Origin: an uncultured Barnesiella sp.
GTDB lineage: Bacteria > Bacteroidota > Bacteroidia > Bacteroidales > Barnesiellaceae
Length of the DNA stretch: 64,000 nucleotides
Assembly: GCA_944320015.1 (NCBI GenBank)
Contig: CALUFO010000004.1
Span: 62,001-126,000 of the forward strand
Direction: 5' to 3'
In this document: one piece after another, positions 27,229 through 35,890 of the stretch
Layout: each line of letters opens with the position of its first letter
How positions within the stretch are numbered: the first letter of the stretch is position 1
Translations under genes and position numbers: made by a program
The notes under the pieces: generated by a model
Told to the model about the DNA's origin: nothing
The model's database searches: none
The model's input: only the letters and a program-made list of their open reading frames with translations

Positions 27229-28602
27229 ATGACCTCAAAGCCTTGTATTCCCAAAGGTACGCGCGATTTCTCTGTGGAGGAGATGGCCAAGCGCAATTAT
27301 ATATTCGATACGATTAAACGAGTTTTCAACCTGTATGGATTCCGGCAGATCGAGACGCCGGCTATGGAGACTTTGCAAACCCTCATGGGCAAGTACGGAG
27401 AGGAGGGTGATAAACTCTTGTTCAAGGTGCTTAATTCGGGCGATTTCCGTTCCGATATTCCCGGTTCCGAGTGGGACGATTGCAACCTCAATCGATTGGC
27501 TTCCCGCTTGTGCGAGAAGGGGCTGCGCTACGATCTCACGGTTCCTTTCGCCCGTTTTGTGGTAATGCACCGCAATGAACTCGCTTTCCCTTTCAAACGT
27601 TATCAGATACAGCCGGTATGGCGGGCCGACCGTCCGCAAAAAGGGCGTTACCGGGAATTTTATCAATGCGATGCCGATGTGGTGGGCTCCGACTCGTTGT
27701 TGAATGAAGTGGAGTTGATTCAAATGGTCGACGAGGTTTTTGCCCGGTTGGGGATAAGGGTCGCCATAAAATTGAACAACCGCAAGATATTGAGCGGCAT
27801 TGCCGAGTGGATAGGAGCTCCCGAAAAGATTGTCGACATAACTGTTGCCATCGATAAGCTCGATAAGATGGGACTCGACAAGGTGAACGACGAGTTGCGC
27901 GAGAAAGGGTTGACCGAGGAGGCTATCGCCCGTCTGCAACCGATTATTCTGTTGCAAGGCGGCAACGAGGAGAAATTGCAAGTGCTGCGTCGGGAACTGG
28001 CCGGTTCGGAGACGGGCTTGAAAGGCATCGACGAGTTGGAATACATCTTGCAGAAACTTTCGGCCTCGACTTTGCGCGCGGGCCTCGAGATAGACTTGAC
28101 ATTGGCGCGCGGGCTCAATTACTACACGGGAGCTATTCTCGAAGTGAAATCGCTCGACGTGCAGATAGGAAGTATCACGGGAGGAGGTCGCTACGACAAC
28201 CTTACCGGAGTGTTTGGCCTGCCGGGAGTCTCGGGGGTAGGCATCTCGTTTGGCGCCGACCGTATTTTCGATGTGCTCAATCAACTCGACTTGTATCCCA
28301 CGGAGTCGCGGCAGTCGACACAGGTGCTGTTTGCCAATTTCGGGGAGTGCGAGAGCAACGTGTGTCTGGCACATTTGGCTCGTCTGAGAGCTGCCGGAGT
28401 GCGCTCCGAAATTTATCCCGAGGCCGCCAAAATGAAAAAACAGATGAGCTATGCCGACGCTATCGGCGCCGAATATGTGGCTTTGGTAGGCGAGACCGAA
28501 ATCACCGAGGGGAAAATAACCTTGAAGAATATGGCCACCGGCGAACAGTCGATGCGTACGATTGATGAGGTGATAGCACTTTTTAACAACCATGTTGGAT
28601 AA
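27229..28602 (+). CDS. hisS: Histidyl-tRNA synthetase
   Basis: A 457-residue class II synthetase that charges tRNA-His. Visible landmarks are motif 1 around residues 35-75, [11 protein letters not shown], motif 2 ([20 protein letters not shown]), the histidine-binding signatures GLNYYTGAI and GGGRYDNL, motif 3 ([10 protein letters not shown]), and a C-terminal anticodon-binding domain. A TATCTTTG -7 box at 27110-27117 places the transcript start about 105 nt before the ATG. The Ca2+ ATPase gene follows after 20 bp and may be co-transcribed. Confidence 0.97.
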   Translation: MTSKPCIPKGTRDFSVEEMAKRNYIFDTIKRVFNLYGFRQIETPAMETLQTLMGKYGEEGDKLLFKVLNSGDFRSDIPGSEWDDCNLNRLASRLCEKGLRYDLTVPFARFVVMHRNELAFPFKRYQIQPVWRADRPQKGRYREFYQCDADVVGSDSLLNEVELIQMVDEVFARLGIRVAIKLNNRKILSGIAEWIGAPEKIVDITVAIDKLDKMGLDKVNDELREKGLTEEAIARLQPIILLQGGNEEKLQVLRRELAGSETGLKGIDELEYILQKLSASTLRAGLEIDLTLARGLNYYTGAILEVKSLDVQIGSITGGGRYDNLTGVFGLPGVSGVGISFGADRIFDVLNQLDLYPTESRQSTQVLFANFGECESNVCLAHLARLRAAGVRSEIYPEAAKMKKQMSYADAIGAEYVALVGETEITEGKITLKNMATGEQSMRTIDEVIALFNNHVG

Positions 28603-28622
28603 AATTATAATATAGAAAATCG

Positions 28623-31346
28623 ATGAAACCAGAATTGGAATACACTGGACTTAGTGAAGAGGAGGTGTTGAAAAGCCGGGAGCAGTACGGCGAAAACTTG
28701 TTGACACCTCCGGCCAGAACTCCTATGTGGAAACTCTTTTTGGAGAAGTTTTCCGACCCCATTATCCGAATCCTTTTGGTAGCTCTTGTCCTCTCCATAG
28801 CCGTGTCGGTCTATCATGTCGTTACCGGCGAGGCGGGGATGTCGGCTCTTTTCGAACCGGCCGGTATAGCGTTGGCTATCTTATTGGCTACGGTGGTGGG
28901 CTTTTTGTTCGAGATGAGCGCCGCCAAAAAATTCGATATACTCAACCAAGTGAACGACGACCTTCCGGTGAAAGTCGTGCGGGGAGGCCACATCATTGAA
29001 ATCCCCAAACGGGAAATCGTGGTGGGCGACATCGTGATGCTCAATGCCGGTGACGAAATACCCGCCGACGGTATCTTGTTGAACGCCGTGTCGGTGCAGG
29101 TCAATGAATCGTCGCTCACCGGTGAGCCGATGGCGACCAAAACCACGGTCGAGGCCGATTTCGACAAAGAGGCCACTTATCCCTCGAACGCCGTGATGAA
29201 TGGGTCGACCATGTTGGGCGGTTACGGCGTGATGCGGGTGACACAGGTGGGCGATGCCACCGAGTACGGCAAGGTCTACACCGGCTCGCAAATCGAAAAC
29301 AATACGCAGACACCCCTCGACAAACAACTCAATACGTTGGCCTCGTTCATTACGAAAGCCAGCTATGTGATCGCCGCGATTATTTTTGTGGCTCGCACGG
29401 TAATCTATTTGACCGAACACCCGGTTCTCGACTGGCTCTCGTTTGGCAGCTATTTGCTTTCGACGGCGATGATAGCTGTGACGGTTATCGTGGTGGCCGT
29501 CCCCGAGGGATTGCCCATGAGTGTAACCCTCAGTCTGGCGATGAGCATGAAACGCATGTTGGCCAATAATAATTTGGTGCGTAAAATGCACGCTTGCGAG
29601 ACGATGGGAGCTGCGTCGGTCATCTGTACCGACAAGACGGGTACCCTCACTCAAAACCAGATGAGGGTGTCGGAGGCCGACTTTGACTACGCTCCCGATT
29701 CCAATGTGAAAGAGATTATTTATGAAGGTATAGCGGTCAATTCGACGGCGCATCTCGACGAAGGACCCAATGGGGTGAAAGTGCTGGGCAATCCCACAGA
29801 GGGGGCGTTGCTGCTTTGGTTGGCCGACAACGGCGTCGATTACTCCCTGCTGCGGCGCAACGCCACAGTCGTGGAACAATTGACGTTCTCGACCGAGCGT
29901 AAATATATGGCTACGGTTGTCGAGTCGCCTTTGCTCAAACATCGGGTAATTTATGTGAAGGGCGCTCCCGAGTATGTCATGAATTTCTGTTCCGACAAGG
30001 TTACGGCCGATGCCCTTGTGCCGATGGCCAAGAGCCGTCCCGCCGTGGAAGAAAAATTGTTGCAATACCAAAACCAAGCCATGCGTACATTGGGCTTTGC
30101 CTACGCTTTGGTAGAGAATGACGGCCCCTATTTCGTGTCTGGGCATTTGGCTCCCCACATTCGGCTCACATTCTTGGGTGTGACCGCCATTGCCGACCCC
30201 GTTCGAAAAGAGGTTCCCGAGGCTGTGGCCAGTTGTTTGAACGCCGGTATCAAAGTGAAAATCGTGACCGGCGATACCCCTGCGACCGCTCGCGAGATAG
30301 CCCGGCAAATTTCGTTGTGGACACCCGAGGACGGCGACCGCAACATCATTACTGGCCCCGAATTTGCCAACCTCGACGATAAAACCCTCTCGGAACGTAT
30401 CCCCGATTTGAAAGTCATTGCCCGCGCCCGTCCCATGGACAAGGAGCGGCTGGTGAGACTGTTGCAGGCACAGGACGAGGTCGTTGCCGTGACCGGTGAC
30501 GGTACCAACGATGCCCCCGCCCTCAACGCCGCACAGGTGGGGCTTTCGATGGGCGACGGTACCTCGGTAGCCAAGGAGGCCAGCGATATAACCATTATCG
30601 ACAACTCCTTTGGCAGTATCACCAAAGCGGTGCTGTGGGGGCGCTCGTTGTATCGCAACATACAGAAATTTATCCTTTTCCAAATGACTATCAATGTGGC
30701 CGCCTGTCTCATCGTGCTTATCGGTGCGTTTCTCGGTACAGAGTCGCCTTTGACGGTCACCCAAATGCTTTGGGTCAACCTTATCATGGACACGTTCGCC
30801 GCTTTGGCGTTGGCCTCGTTGCCTCCCGACGAGCGGGTGATGCGCGACAAGCCCCGTCACTTGAACGACAATATCGTGACCCGTCCTATGGCCAGCGGAA
30901 TCCTCGGAACCGGTATCGCTTTCGTGCTGCTGCTGTTCGGGTTGTTGCAATACTTCAAGCATGTCGATGTCACCTCTTTGGCTCAATTCGATTTGCGGCT
31001 CTTCTTTGCCAACTTCTTTAATTTTGCTCCGGTGCCCGGAGGGCTCACCCGTTACGAGCTTACCCTCTTTTTCTCCATATTCGTATTCTTGCAATTCTGG
31101 AATATGTTCAATGCCAAAGCCTTTGGCAATGTGCAGTCGGCGTTCGAGCGGTTAGCCTCGTGCAAAGGCTTCCTGTGGGTAACACTCATTATCTTGGCCG
31201 GACAGATTCTTATCGTGAGTGTGGGAGGAGCCCTTTTCAGCGTTACGCCTTTGTCGGTAATGGATTGGGTTTATATTTTTGTAGGAACCTCGGTCGTTTT
31301 GTGGGTCGGCGAGATTTATCGCCTTGTCCGTCGGCTGTTGGCTTAA
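28623..31346 (+). CDS. P-type Ca2+-translocating ATPase, PMCA type
   Basis: A 907-residue ion pump with a cation-ATPase N domain (residues 1-70), a transmembrane hairpin, the actuator motif SSLTGEP (about 163), TM4 with VAVPEGLPMS (about 292), the phosphorylated Asp in CTDKTGTLTQ (about 337), the hinge GDGTNDAPALNAAQVG (about 625) and four to six C-terminal helices. PEGLP in TM4 and the overall layout are those of plasma-membrane Ca2+ ATPases, without the calmodulin tail. It should export Ca2+ from the cytoplasm using ATP. No terminator is obvious before the tRNA gene. Confidence 0.92.
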   Translation: MKPELEYTGLSEEEVLKSREQYGENLLTPPARTPMWKLFLEKFSDPIIRILLVALVLSIAVSVYHVVTGEAGMSALFEPAGIALAILLATVVGFLFEMSAAKKFDILNQVNDDLPVKVVRGGHIIEIPKREIVVGDIVMLNAGDEIPADGILLNAVSVQVNESSLTGEPMATKTTVEADFDKEATYPSNAVMNGSTMLGGYGVMRVTQVGDATEYGKVYTGSQIENNTQTPLDKQLNTLASFITKASYVIAAIIFVARTVIYLTEHPVLDWLSFGSYLLSTAMIAVTVIVVAVPEGLPMSVTLSLAMSMKRMLANNNLVRKMHACETMGAASVICTDKTGTLTQNQMRVSEADFDYAPDSNVKEIIYEGIAVNSTAHLDEGPNGVKVLGNPTEGALLLWLADNGVDYSLLRRNATVVEQLTFSTERKYMATVVESPLLKHRVIYVKGAPEYVMNFCSDKVTADALVPMAKSRPAVEEKLLQYQNQAMRTLGFAYALVENDGPYFVSGHLAPHIRLTFLGVTAIADPVRKEVPEAVASCLNAGIKVKIVTGDTPATAREIARQISLWTPEDGDRNIITGPEFANLDDKTLSERIPDLKVIARARPMDKERLVRLLQAQDEVVAVTGDGTNDAPALNAAQVGLSMGDGTSVAKEASDITIIDNSFGSITKAVLWGRSLYRNIQKFILFQMTINVAACLIVLIGAFLGTESPLTVTQMLWVNLIMDTFAALALASLPPDERVMRDKPRHLNDNIVTRPMASGILGTGIAFVLLLFGLLQYFKHVDVTSLAQFDLRLFFANFFNFAPVPGGLTRYELTLFFSIFVFLQFWNMFNAKAFGNVQSAFERLASCKGFLWVTLIILAGQILIVSVGGALFSVTPLSVMDWVYIFVGTSVVLWVGEIYRLVRRLLA

Positions 31347-31372
31347 AGATGTATTGTAAAAAAGTAGGCCGA

Positions 31373-31407
31373 TTTGTTGCGTAGTATAAAATAAACTCTT
31401 ATCTTTG
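31373..31407 (+). promoter_or_regulatory. Promoter of the tRNA-Met gene
   Basis: TATCTTTG at 31400-31407 is preceded by TTTGTTG at 31373-31379. From the second TTG the spacing is 20 nt. The transcript would start about 30 nt before the tRNA. Confidence 0.6.
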
Positions 31408-31445
31408 CACCGCATTTGACAATCGGTCGATGCTCGATACATGAT

Positions 31446-31519
31446 GGCGAGATAGCTCAGTTGGTTAGAGCGCATGATTCATAATCATGAGGTCCCGGGA
31501 TCATACCCCGGTCTCGCTA
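31446..31519 (+). tRNA. tRNA-Met (anticodon CAT), elongator type
   Basis: A complete cloverleaf: acceptor GGCGAGA pairs with TCTCGCT (G1.T72 wobble, not the C1xA72 mismatch of initiator tRNA). The D-arm is GCTCAGTTGGTTAGAGC, the anticodon arm CATGA-TTCATAA-TCATG with CAT at positions 34-36, and the T-arm CCCGGGATCATACCCCGG. CCA is not encoded. Met is assigned, although CAT can also belong to tRNA-Ile2. Its last ~36 nt, from GGTCCCGGG to the A-run, recur twice downstream. Confidence 0.95.
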
Positions 31520-31534
31520 CAAAAAAGATTTATT

Positions 31535-31601
31535 GGCGAAGGGATAGAGCGTCCCGATACACAATCGGGAAGGTTCCCGGGATCATACCCCGGTCTCGCT
31601 A
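31535..31601 (+). pseudogene. tRNA-like element A (D-arm-less, derived from the tRNA-Met 3' half)
   Basis: A 67-nt segment. It has an acceptor-like GGCGAAG, GGATAGAGCG in place of a D-arm, a 6-bp anticodon-like stem TCCCGA/TCGGGA with the 7-nt loop TACACAA, then the T-arm and 3' acceptor strand of the tRNA-Met nearly unchanged (one extra T). Position 33 of the loop is A instead of the universal U, so decoding is unlikely. The preceding bases read, in frame, the last codons of the GIY-YIG protein (LLAKG-stop), so this is also the remnant end of a second, lost GIY-YIG copy. Confidence 0.75.
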
Positions 31602-31652
31602 CAAAAAAGGAAAAAGGAATTGCTTCTTATGGGGGCAATTTTTTTTGTTATT

Positions 31653-31898
31653 ATGTATTACGTTTATATCTTATATTCCCATATCCGCGACAGATATTAT
31701 GTAGGTTACACGCAAGATATATCGGTGCGTTTGATGAAACATAATGCGGGAGCGACGCCCAGTACCCGTAGTGGTCGACCGTGGGAGTTAATTTATAGCG
31801 AGTGTTATGGCACAAAAGAAGCGGCATTGGCACGGGAGCGGGAGATAAAGATGAAGAAGAGCCGATCCTATATTGAGCAATTATTGGCGAAGGGATAG
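31653..31898 (+). CDS. Small stand-alone GIY-YIG nuclease
   Basis: An 81-residue protein that is essentially one GIY-YIG domain. YYVYILYS replaces GIY, RYYVGYT replaces YIG, followed by VRLMKHN, WELIYSE and a catalytic-type AREREIKMKK. Starting at 31653 (MYYVYILYSH) matches the usual family start; an in-frame ATG 33 nt upstream would add eleven hydrophobic residues. The family makes single-metal DNA strand breaks; these short bacterial members have no settled role. The last 13 nt, including the TAG stop, lie inside tRNA-like element B. The gene sits between two ~78-bp direct repeats that contain the tRNA-like elements. Confidence 0.85.
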   Translation: MYYVYILYSHIRDRYYVGYTQDISVRLMKHNAGATPSTRSGRPWELIYSECYGTKEAALAREREIKMKKSRSYIEQLLAKG

Positions 31899-31951
31899 CA
31901 CGTCCCGATACGCAATCGGGAAGGTCCCGGGATCATACCCCGGTCTCGCTA
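31886..31951 (+). pseudogene. tRNA-like element B overlapping the GIY-YIG stop
   Basis: A 66-nt near-copy of element A. It has GGCGAAGGGATAG, a TCCCGA/TCGGGA stem with loop TACGCAA, then the exact T-arm and 3' acceptor strand of the tRNA-Met and its following A-run. Differences from A cluster in the D-arm remnant and the loop, while the stems are kept. Its first 13 nt encode the C-terminal AKG-stop of the nuclease. Confidence 0.75.
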
Positions 31952-31952
31952 C

Positions 31953-31984
31953 AAAAAAAGCGGTGAAATTTCACCGCTTTTTTT
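31953..31984 (+). terminator. Rho-independent terminator closing the tRNA/GIY-YIG transcript
   Basis: A perfect inverted repeat AAAAAAAGCGGTGAAA / TTTCACCGCTTTTTTT directly after element B. This suggests the tRNA, both tRNA-like elements and the nuclease gene can lie on one transcript. Confidence 0.9.
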
Positions 31985-32045
31985 GTATATAGTTGGTTGG
32001 GGTTAAATTAAGATAAGGCGGTGACACAGGAGAGGGATTGAAGTT

Positions 32046-32123
32046 TTTAAACTTCTCCTCTGTGTTGCGAAGCAATATAGGGGAGAAACCGAGGGACACA
32101 CGTCCCGAGGAGAGGGGTTGAAA
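32046..32123 (+). repeat. Dispersed hairpin repeat, copy 5
   Basis: Starts TTTAAA. The hairpin TTCTCCTCTGTGTTGC / GCAATATAGGGGAGAA has loop GAA. A second small hairpin, GGGACACACGTCCC, follows, and the unit ends GAGAGGGGTTGAAA. It lies in the gene-free stretch 31985-32575, which otherwise holds copy 6, a partial copy near 32276 and the promoter at 32464. Confidence 0.7.
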
Positions 32124-32165
32124 GAGAATAGCGGAGAAGAAGTTAAAAAATTGTATATGAGAGAA

Positions 32166-32236
32166 TTTAAACCCCTCGTCACTGCGTGCCACCTTCCCTA
32201 TATTTTCTTACAGAAAACTCAGAGGAGGAGTTTAAA
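32166..32236 (-). repeat. Dispersed hairpin repeat, copy 6 (inverted)
   Basis: A 71-bp unit bounded by TTTAAA on both sides and inverted relative to copy 5. It contains CCCTATATTTTCTTACAGAAAA followed by CTCAGAGGAGGAG. A truncated further copy (AGAGGAAGAG-TTTAAA) follows at about 32265-32281. Confidence 0.65.
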
Positions 32237-32439
32237 TGTACCGCCTTGTCGATTGCAAAGAAGTCAGAGGAAGAGTTTAAAACCCCCTCGCTTACGGCAA
32301 GCAAAAGTGAAATTTACAAGTAAGAGTAAAGTTTAATCGTGTGAAAGGGAAATCCCCAATATCGGGAGAAGTGTAGATTCATTATTTAACGGGTTCCGAT
32401 TCCTGTGTTATTCGATATTAGGATTCAACTCGGCGCCGC

Positions 32440-32495
32440 CAAATAAAAAACATATGTTTTTCATTTGTTTTTGCTCTTACCTTTCATTATATTTG
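32440..32495 (+). promoter_or_regulatory. Promoter with palindrome; diverged relative of the 83-bp repeat
   Basis: TTTG at 32464-32467 and TATATTTG at 32488-32495 are 20 nt apart. Between them is TTTTGCTCTTACCTTTCAT, close to CTCTGCGCTCACCTTTCAT in the 83-bp repeat. An AT palindrome (CAAAT..AAACATATGTTT..ATTTG, 32440-32467) stands where the repeat has its inverted repeat. It drives the membrane protein gene at 32576. Confidence 0.65.
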
Positions 32496-32575
32496 TAAAG
32501 AGTATATAAAAATAAAAGGCCTCTTTTTATATACTTGTGGGACTAATCAAAGGCCTGTATTAAAAATTCTTTACT

Positions 32576-33232
32576 ATGAATAACAAGTTATTCGCTTTTT
32601 TTGAACCGGTTTGGCGGTTTATCGACAACGGTTCGTTTTTCCGTGAACCATTCCGTTGGTTGTATATGGCTATCGCCGTTTTGAACCTGCTGTTCCCGTT
32701 GATTGTGATTTTCGGAGCGATAGGGAGCGGTGTGTTTGAGTATATGTCGGGTGGCGCTATTTTTGCGTTTGTGTTGGTGTTTATTTTATTGATCGCTCTC
32801 GGCATTATGAGTTTTGTGCTTTGGATGGACCGGCAGAAAAAATTGAAAGTCCAACTTCGGGAGGAGAATGAGTTTGTGGCTATTCCCATGGTGTCGCATT
32901 TTATTCAGACACTGGGCGAATGGTTTGGTTTTTACATTGGAATATTTGGCTGCTTGTCTTCGTTGTTGTTCATGCTGTTTGGCGGAGATGAGATGTTGAA
33001 CCGGGTGATAGGAGCCAACTTGCTGCCGTGGGGTACGGGAGTGGTTATGTTGATTATTTACCCGATCATGGGTTTCCTGATTGTAGTTTCGGCTCGTCTG
33101 TTGGCCGAGTTGTATAGGGCATTGGCTTCGATTGCCAATAACACGAAGCGTATCTCGGACAATGTGTCCGCAGCTCCTGCTCCTGCTCCCGCCCAAGAGC
33201 CCGAAGCCGCAGAACCTGCCAGCGAGGAATAG
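32576..33232 (+). CDS. Conserved membrane protein of unknown function
   Basis: A 218-residue protein not assigned to a family. About four transmembrane helices lie at residues 26-48, 60-84, 108-140 and 150-178. The N-terminus is amphipathic and aromatic (FAFFEPVWRFIDNGSFF). The C-terminal tail is low complexity, rich in Ala, Pro and Glu (APAPAPAQEPEAAEPASEE). The RNA leader carries two copies of AAGGCCT that could pair (about 32515-32553). The isolated position, with its own promoter and repeats on both sides, gives no functional hint. Confidence 0.8.
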   Translation: MNNKLFAFFEPVWRFIDNGSFFREPFRWLYMAIAVLNLLFPLIVIFGAIGSGVFEYMSGGAIFAFVLVFILLIALGIMSFVLWMDRQKKLKVQLREENEFVAIPMVSHFIQTLGEWFGFYIGIFGCLSSLLFMLFGGDEMLNRVIGANLLPWGTGVVMLIIYPIMGFLIVVSARLLAELYRALASIANNTKRISDNVSAAPAPAPAQEPEAAEPASEE

Positions 33233-33262
33233 TTTTTATAATAAATTAGATTCTTTGTCACG

Positions 33263-33300
33263 CTCCCCCTGTGTTTCCCCATAAGGAGATATAGGGGGAG
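33263..33300 (+). repeat. Dispersed hairpin repeat, copy 7; possible terminator
   Basis: CTCCCCCTGTGTTTCC / GGAGATATAGGGGGAG around CCATAA lies between the convergent membrane-protein gene and the TonB-receptor gene, where it could stop transcription from either side. TTTAAA borders are absent in this copy. Confidence 0.65.
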
Positions 33301-33367
33301 TGTCGCATCTATATGAGGCCGGTTTTCTACGGCGCCGGTTGTATGTCGGTGTGCGGGATACAGGCGG

Positions 33368-35785
33368 CTAAAATTTGATGGTGATGTCGGCTCCGAATGT
33401 AATCGGCCGGCCGTGCTGCACGAAGCTGTTGGGTGTCGACAGATTCTCGGCATTCATCGTCTCGAAATAGAAGGCTTGGTAGCGGCGGTTCAGCAGGTTT
33501 TTCCCCCAGAGTTTCAGGTCGGCGTATTTCCCCGAGAGAATAATCGAGGCATTGACCAGTCCGTAGAAATTCTGTGCCACGTCGTTGGCCTCGGTCCAGT
33601 AGATTTTCCCCTGTCCCATGTATTGCAAGTTGAAAGTCACGTTGGTCTCTTGGTCGATTGGCAGGGTATAGGCTCCCGACAGGGCAAGCGTGTGAGCGGG
33701 GGCGAAAGGCACGAAATTGCCTTTGTAGTCGTTCTCTCCGTCGTTGTAGTTTTTGAACGTGGCATGGGTGTAGCCATAGGAGGCCGAGAGTAGCAGACGT
33801 TGGGTGGGAATGACTTTGAGCGAGGCTTCCAGACCGTAGCTGGCGGTGCGTCCCGAGTTTTTGGTGTATCGGCCATATCCGCTCACGAGGGCGATTTGTT
33901 GGTCGTGGCAATCGATGTAGAACAGTGTCAGGTCGGCAAACAGCCGGTGGTCGATGAGTTGCGAGCGGCCTCCGATTTCGTAATTCCAGCTATGCTCGGG
34001 TTTGTATGAAATCGCTTGGCTCACGTCGGTCGAAGTATTGGAAACTGGCATACCCGATGCCCGGCTGCCTGCGGCTACCTGCGCTCCCGCATGGCTGTTT
34101 CCTCCCATACCGCCGCCCATGTTTTTCATCAATTCGCTCATCATACCGGTGCGAATCTGCGATTGTATCAAGTTGGAAAACATTTGAAAGTTGTATCCCC
34201 CCGAGCGGTATCCCCGGCTTGCCGACGCATAGACGAAATTGTCGGAGTCGATGGTATATTTCAACTCGAATTTGGGCGATAGCTCTATGGTCTCCATCGA
34301 CTCTTTCCCGTCGATACCCAGCGGTAGGGCAAAAGGTTGTTGAATCACGATGGGGCGTCCGCCGGCATTGACCGTTACATGGGCTTGTCCCGAGAGGGCG
34401 TCGGCGGCATGGGTGTGGTGGTAGATTTGCGTACGTTCGTAGTCGATGCGCAATCCGGCCGTTGCCGAAAGCCCGTCGATGAAAATATGGTTGAGCGTAG
34501 CTTGTCCGAAGGCGGCGGCTCCATATGTGGGTGTTTTGTAAATGCCGTCGATGTAGAGATTCTCGTTGTCGATAGCTATGGTAATATCGGGCATGCCCGC
34601 CAAGTTGGGATTTTGTTTCAAGGCAGCCAGTTGGTTATTGGTCTGCTGGGTGATGAGCAGCTCTATCCCGTCTTGCCGGAAATCGACAGGGCCTTTGGTA
34701 TGGGTGTTTTGGTAAAACCCGAATAGCCCGCCGACCCAATCCCACCGGCCGCCCTTGTGCGATTTGACGGCAAATTCCTGCGATACGGCGTGCATCTTTT
34801 GTTGTTGTCGCAAGGTGAATACCGAGAGCGGCGTGAAGTCTTGGTCCAGACGCATGTCGTCGTCGAGGTATTGGTATCCCGTGGTCGAGGTGAAGATAAA
34901 GCGCTCGTCGAGATATTGAGCCGACAGTCCCGAGGTGAAGATGTCGCGGCGATACGAAGCCTCGTCGTTGTAGCTTATGTCGCCGCTTGTTTGTGAGTCT
35001 TTGTTGTAGTAGGCATAGGGGTATCCTTGTTGGTCGCTGCTCTCGTAGTCGCCGCTAAGGCTCAGTTTCCATTGCCGGTTCACCCGCCAGTCTATTTGCA
35101 TGCGTCCGCCTCCCGAGCGTGTGCTCCCGCTGTTTTGCCGGGTATATTGGTTTTTGAAGTATCCGTCGTCTTGCCGGTAGCGGGCGTTTACCGAGAATGC
35201 GAGGCCGTCGGCGATTTTTTGGCTGGTCGAGGCGGCCACTCCCCACAAGTTGTAGTTCCCGAAACTGAGTTTCACTTTGGAACCTTGCCTTTCCAGCGGC
35301 GAGAACGTTTTTATGTTCACGAGCCCGGCCATGGTGTTGCGGCCGTAGAGTGTCCCTTGTGGCCCCTTTAACACCTCGATGCTGGCAATGTCTATGAAAT
35401 CAAAGTCAAACGCGCTTTTGTCCAGATAGGGGACATTGTCGACATAAAGCCCTACGGCGGGAGAGTTGATGCGGGAGCCTATCCCCCGAATGTAGGCCGA
35501 GGAGATGAGCTTCGACCCATAGTTGGGAATAAATAGGTTGGGCACGAGAGTAGATATATCTTTGACCGAGTGGATATTCATCTCGTCGATATTCTCGGTG
35601 TCGAGGTAGGATATGGAGCCGGGAAATTCAAATAGCTTCGATTCCCATTTGGGATTACTGATGACGGTCACCGCGTTCAAGTTGTATATGCGGTTCCCTA
35701 AGGAGTCTGTGGTAGCGGGTAGCGGCGCGCCTGTCGCCGGGAAGGCCAGAAGCCCCGCCATCACGGGGAGTAGAAAATTTTTCAT
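33368..35785 (-). CDS. TonB-dependent outer-membrane receptor, probably for a metal or metallophore
   Basis: An 805-residue receptor with a signal peptide (cleavage near residue 20), no SusC-type N-terminal extension, a plug with VKDISTLVPNLFIPNYGS, AYIRGIGSRINSPAVGLYVD and EVLKGPQGTLYGRNTMAG (residues 60-165), and a barrel ending in ITIKF. Two loops are unusual: a His-rich YHHTHAAD near residue 455 and a Met/Gly-rich MMSELMKNMGGGMGG segment near 552. The ZIP transporter gene lies 105 bp upstream in the same direction. Together this suggests divalent metal uptake, which is inference; the overall type resembles siderophore receptors. Confidence 0.85.
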   Translation of the reverse strand: MKNFLLPVMAGLLAFPATGAPLPATTDSLGNRIYNLNAVTVISNPKWESKLFEFPGSISYLDTENIDEMNIHSVKDISTLVPNLFIPNYGSKLISSAYIRGIGSRINSPAVGLYVDNVPYLDKSAFDFDFIDIASIEVLKGPQGTLYGRNTMAGLVNIKTFSPLERQGSKVKLSFGNYNLWGVAASTSQKIADGLAFSVNARYRQDDGYFKNQYTRQNSGSTRSGGGRMQIDWRVNRQWKLSLSGDYESSDQQGYPYAYYNKDSQTSGDISYNDEASYRRDIFTSGLSAQYLDERFIFTSTTGYQYLDDDMRLDQDFTPLSVFTLRQQQKMHAVSQEFAVKSHKGGRWDWVGGLFGFYQNTHTKGPVDFRQDGIELLITQQTNNQLAALKQNPNLAGMPDITIAIDNENLYIDGIYKTPTYGAAAFGQATLNHIFIDGLSATAGLRIDYERTQIYHHTHAADALSGQAHVTVNAGGRPIVIQQPFALPLGIDGKESMETIELSPKFELKYTIDSDNFVYASASRGYRSGGYNFQMFSNLIQSQIRTGMMSELMKNMGGGMGGNSHAGAQVAAGSRASGMPVSNTSTDVSQAISYKPEHSWNYEIGGRSQLIDHRLFADLTLFYIDCHDQQIALVSGYGRYTKNSGRTASYGLEASLKVIPTQRLLLSASYGYTHATFKNYNDGENDYKGNFVPFAPAHTLALSGAYTLPIDQETNVTFNLQYMGQGKIYWTEANDVAQNFYGLVNASIILSGKYADLKLWGKNLLNRRYQAFYFETMNAENLSTPNSFVQHGRPITFGADITIKF

Positions 35786-35890
35786 AAATCTTGTTTACCT
35801 TATCCCGGCGCTTGTGTGCCGGTGAAAATTTCACTACAAAGTAATAGCGGAAAAATCGGCTCGGCAATACTCAATAATAGTGATTTTTTT

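Noticed and set aside
31487..31744. Short open frames reading through the tRNA and its copies
   Set aside because: They owe their length to the repeated tRNA tail and have no protein-family features.
31446..31984. Integrated island (ICE or prophage) at the tRNA gene
   Set aside because: There is a duplicated tRNA 3' end, but no integrase, relaxase or phage gene; the whole unit is about 0.4 kb, so a standard integrase-borne island is not supported.
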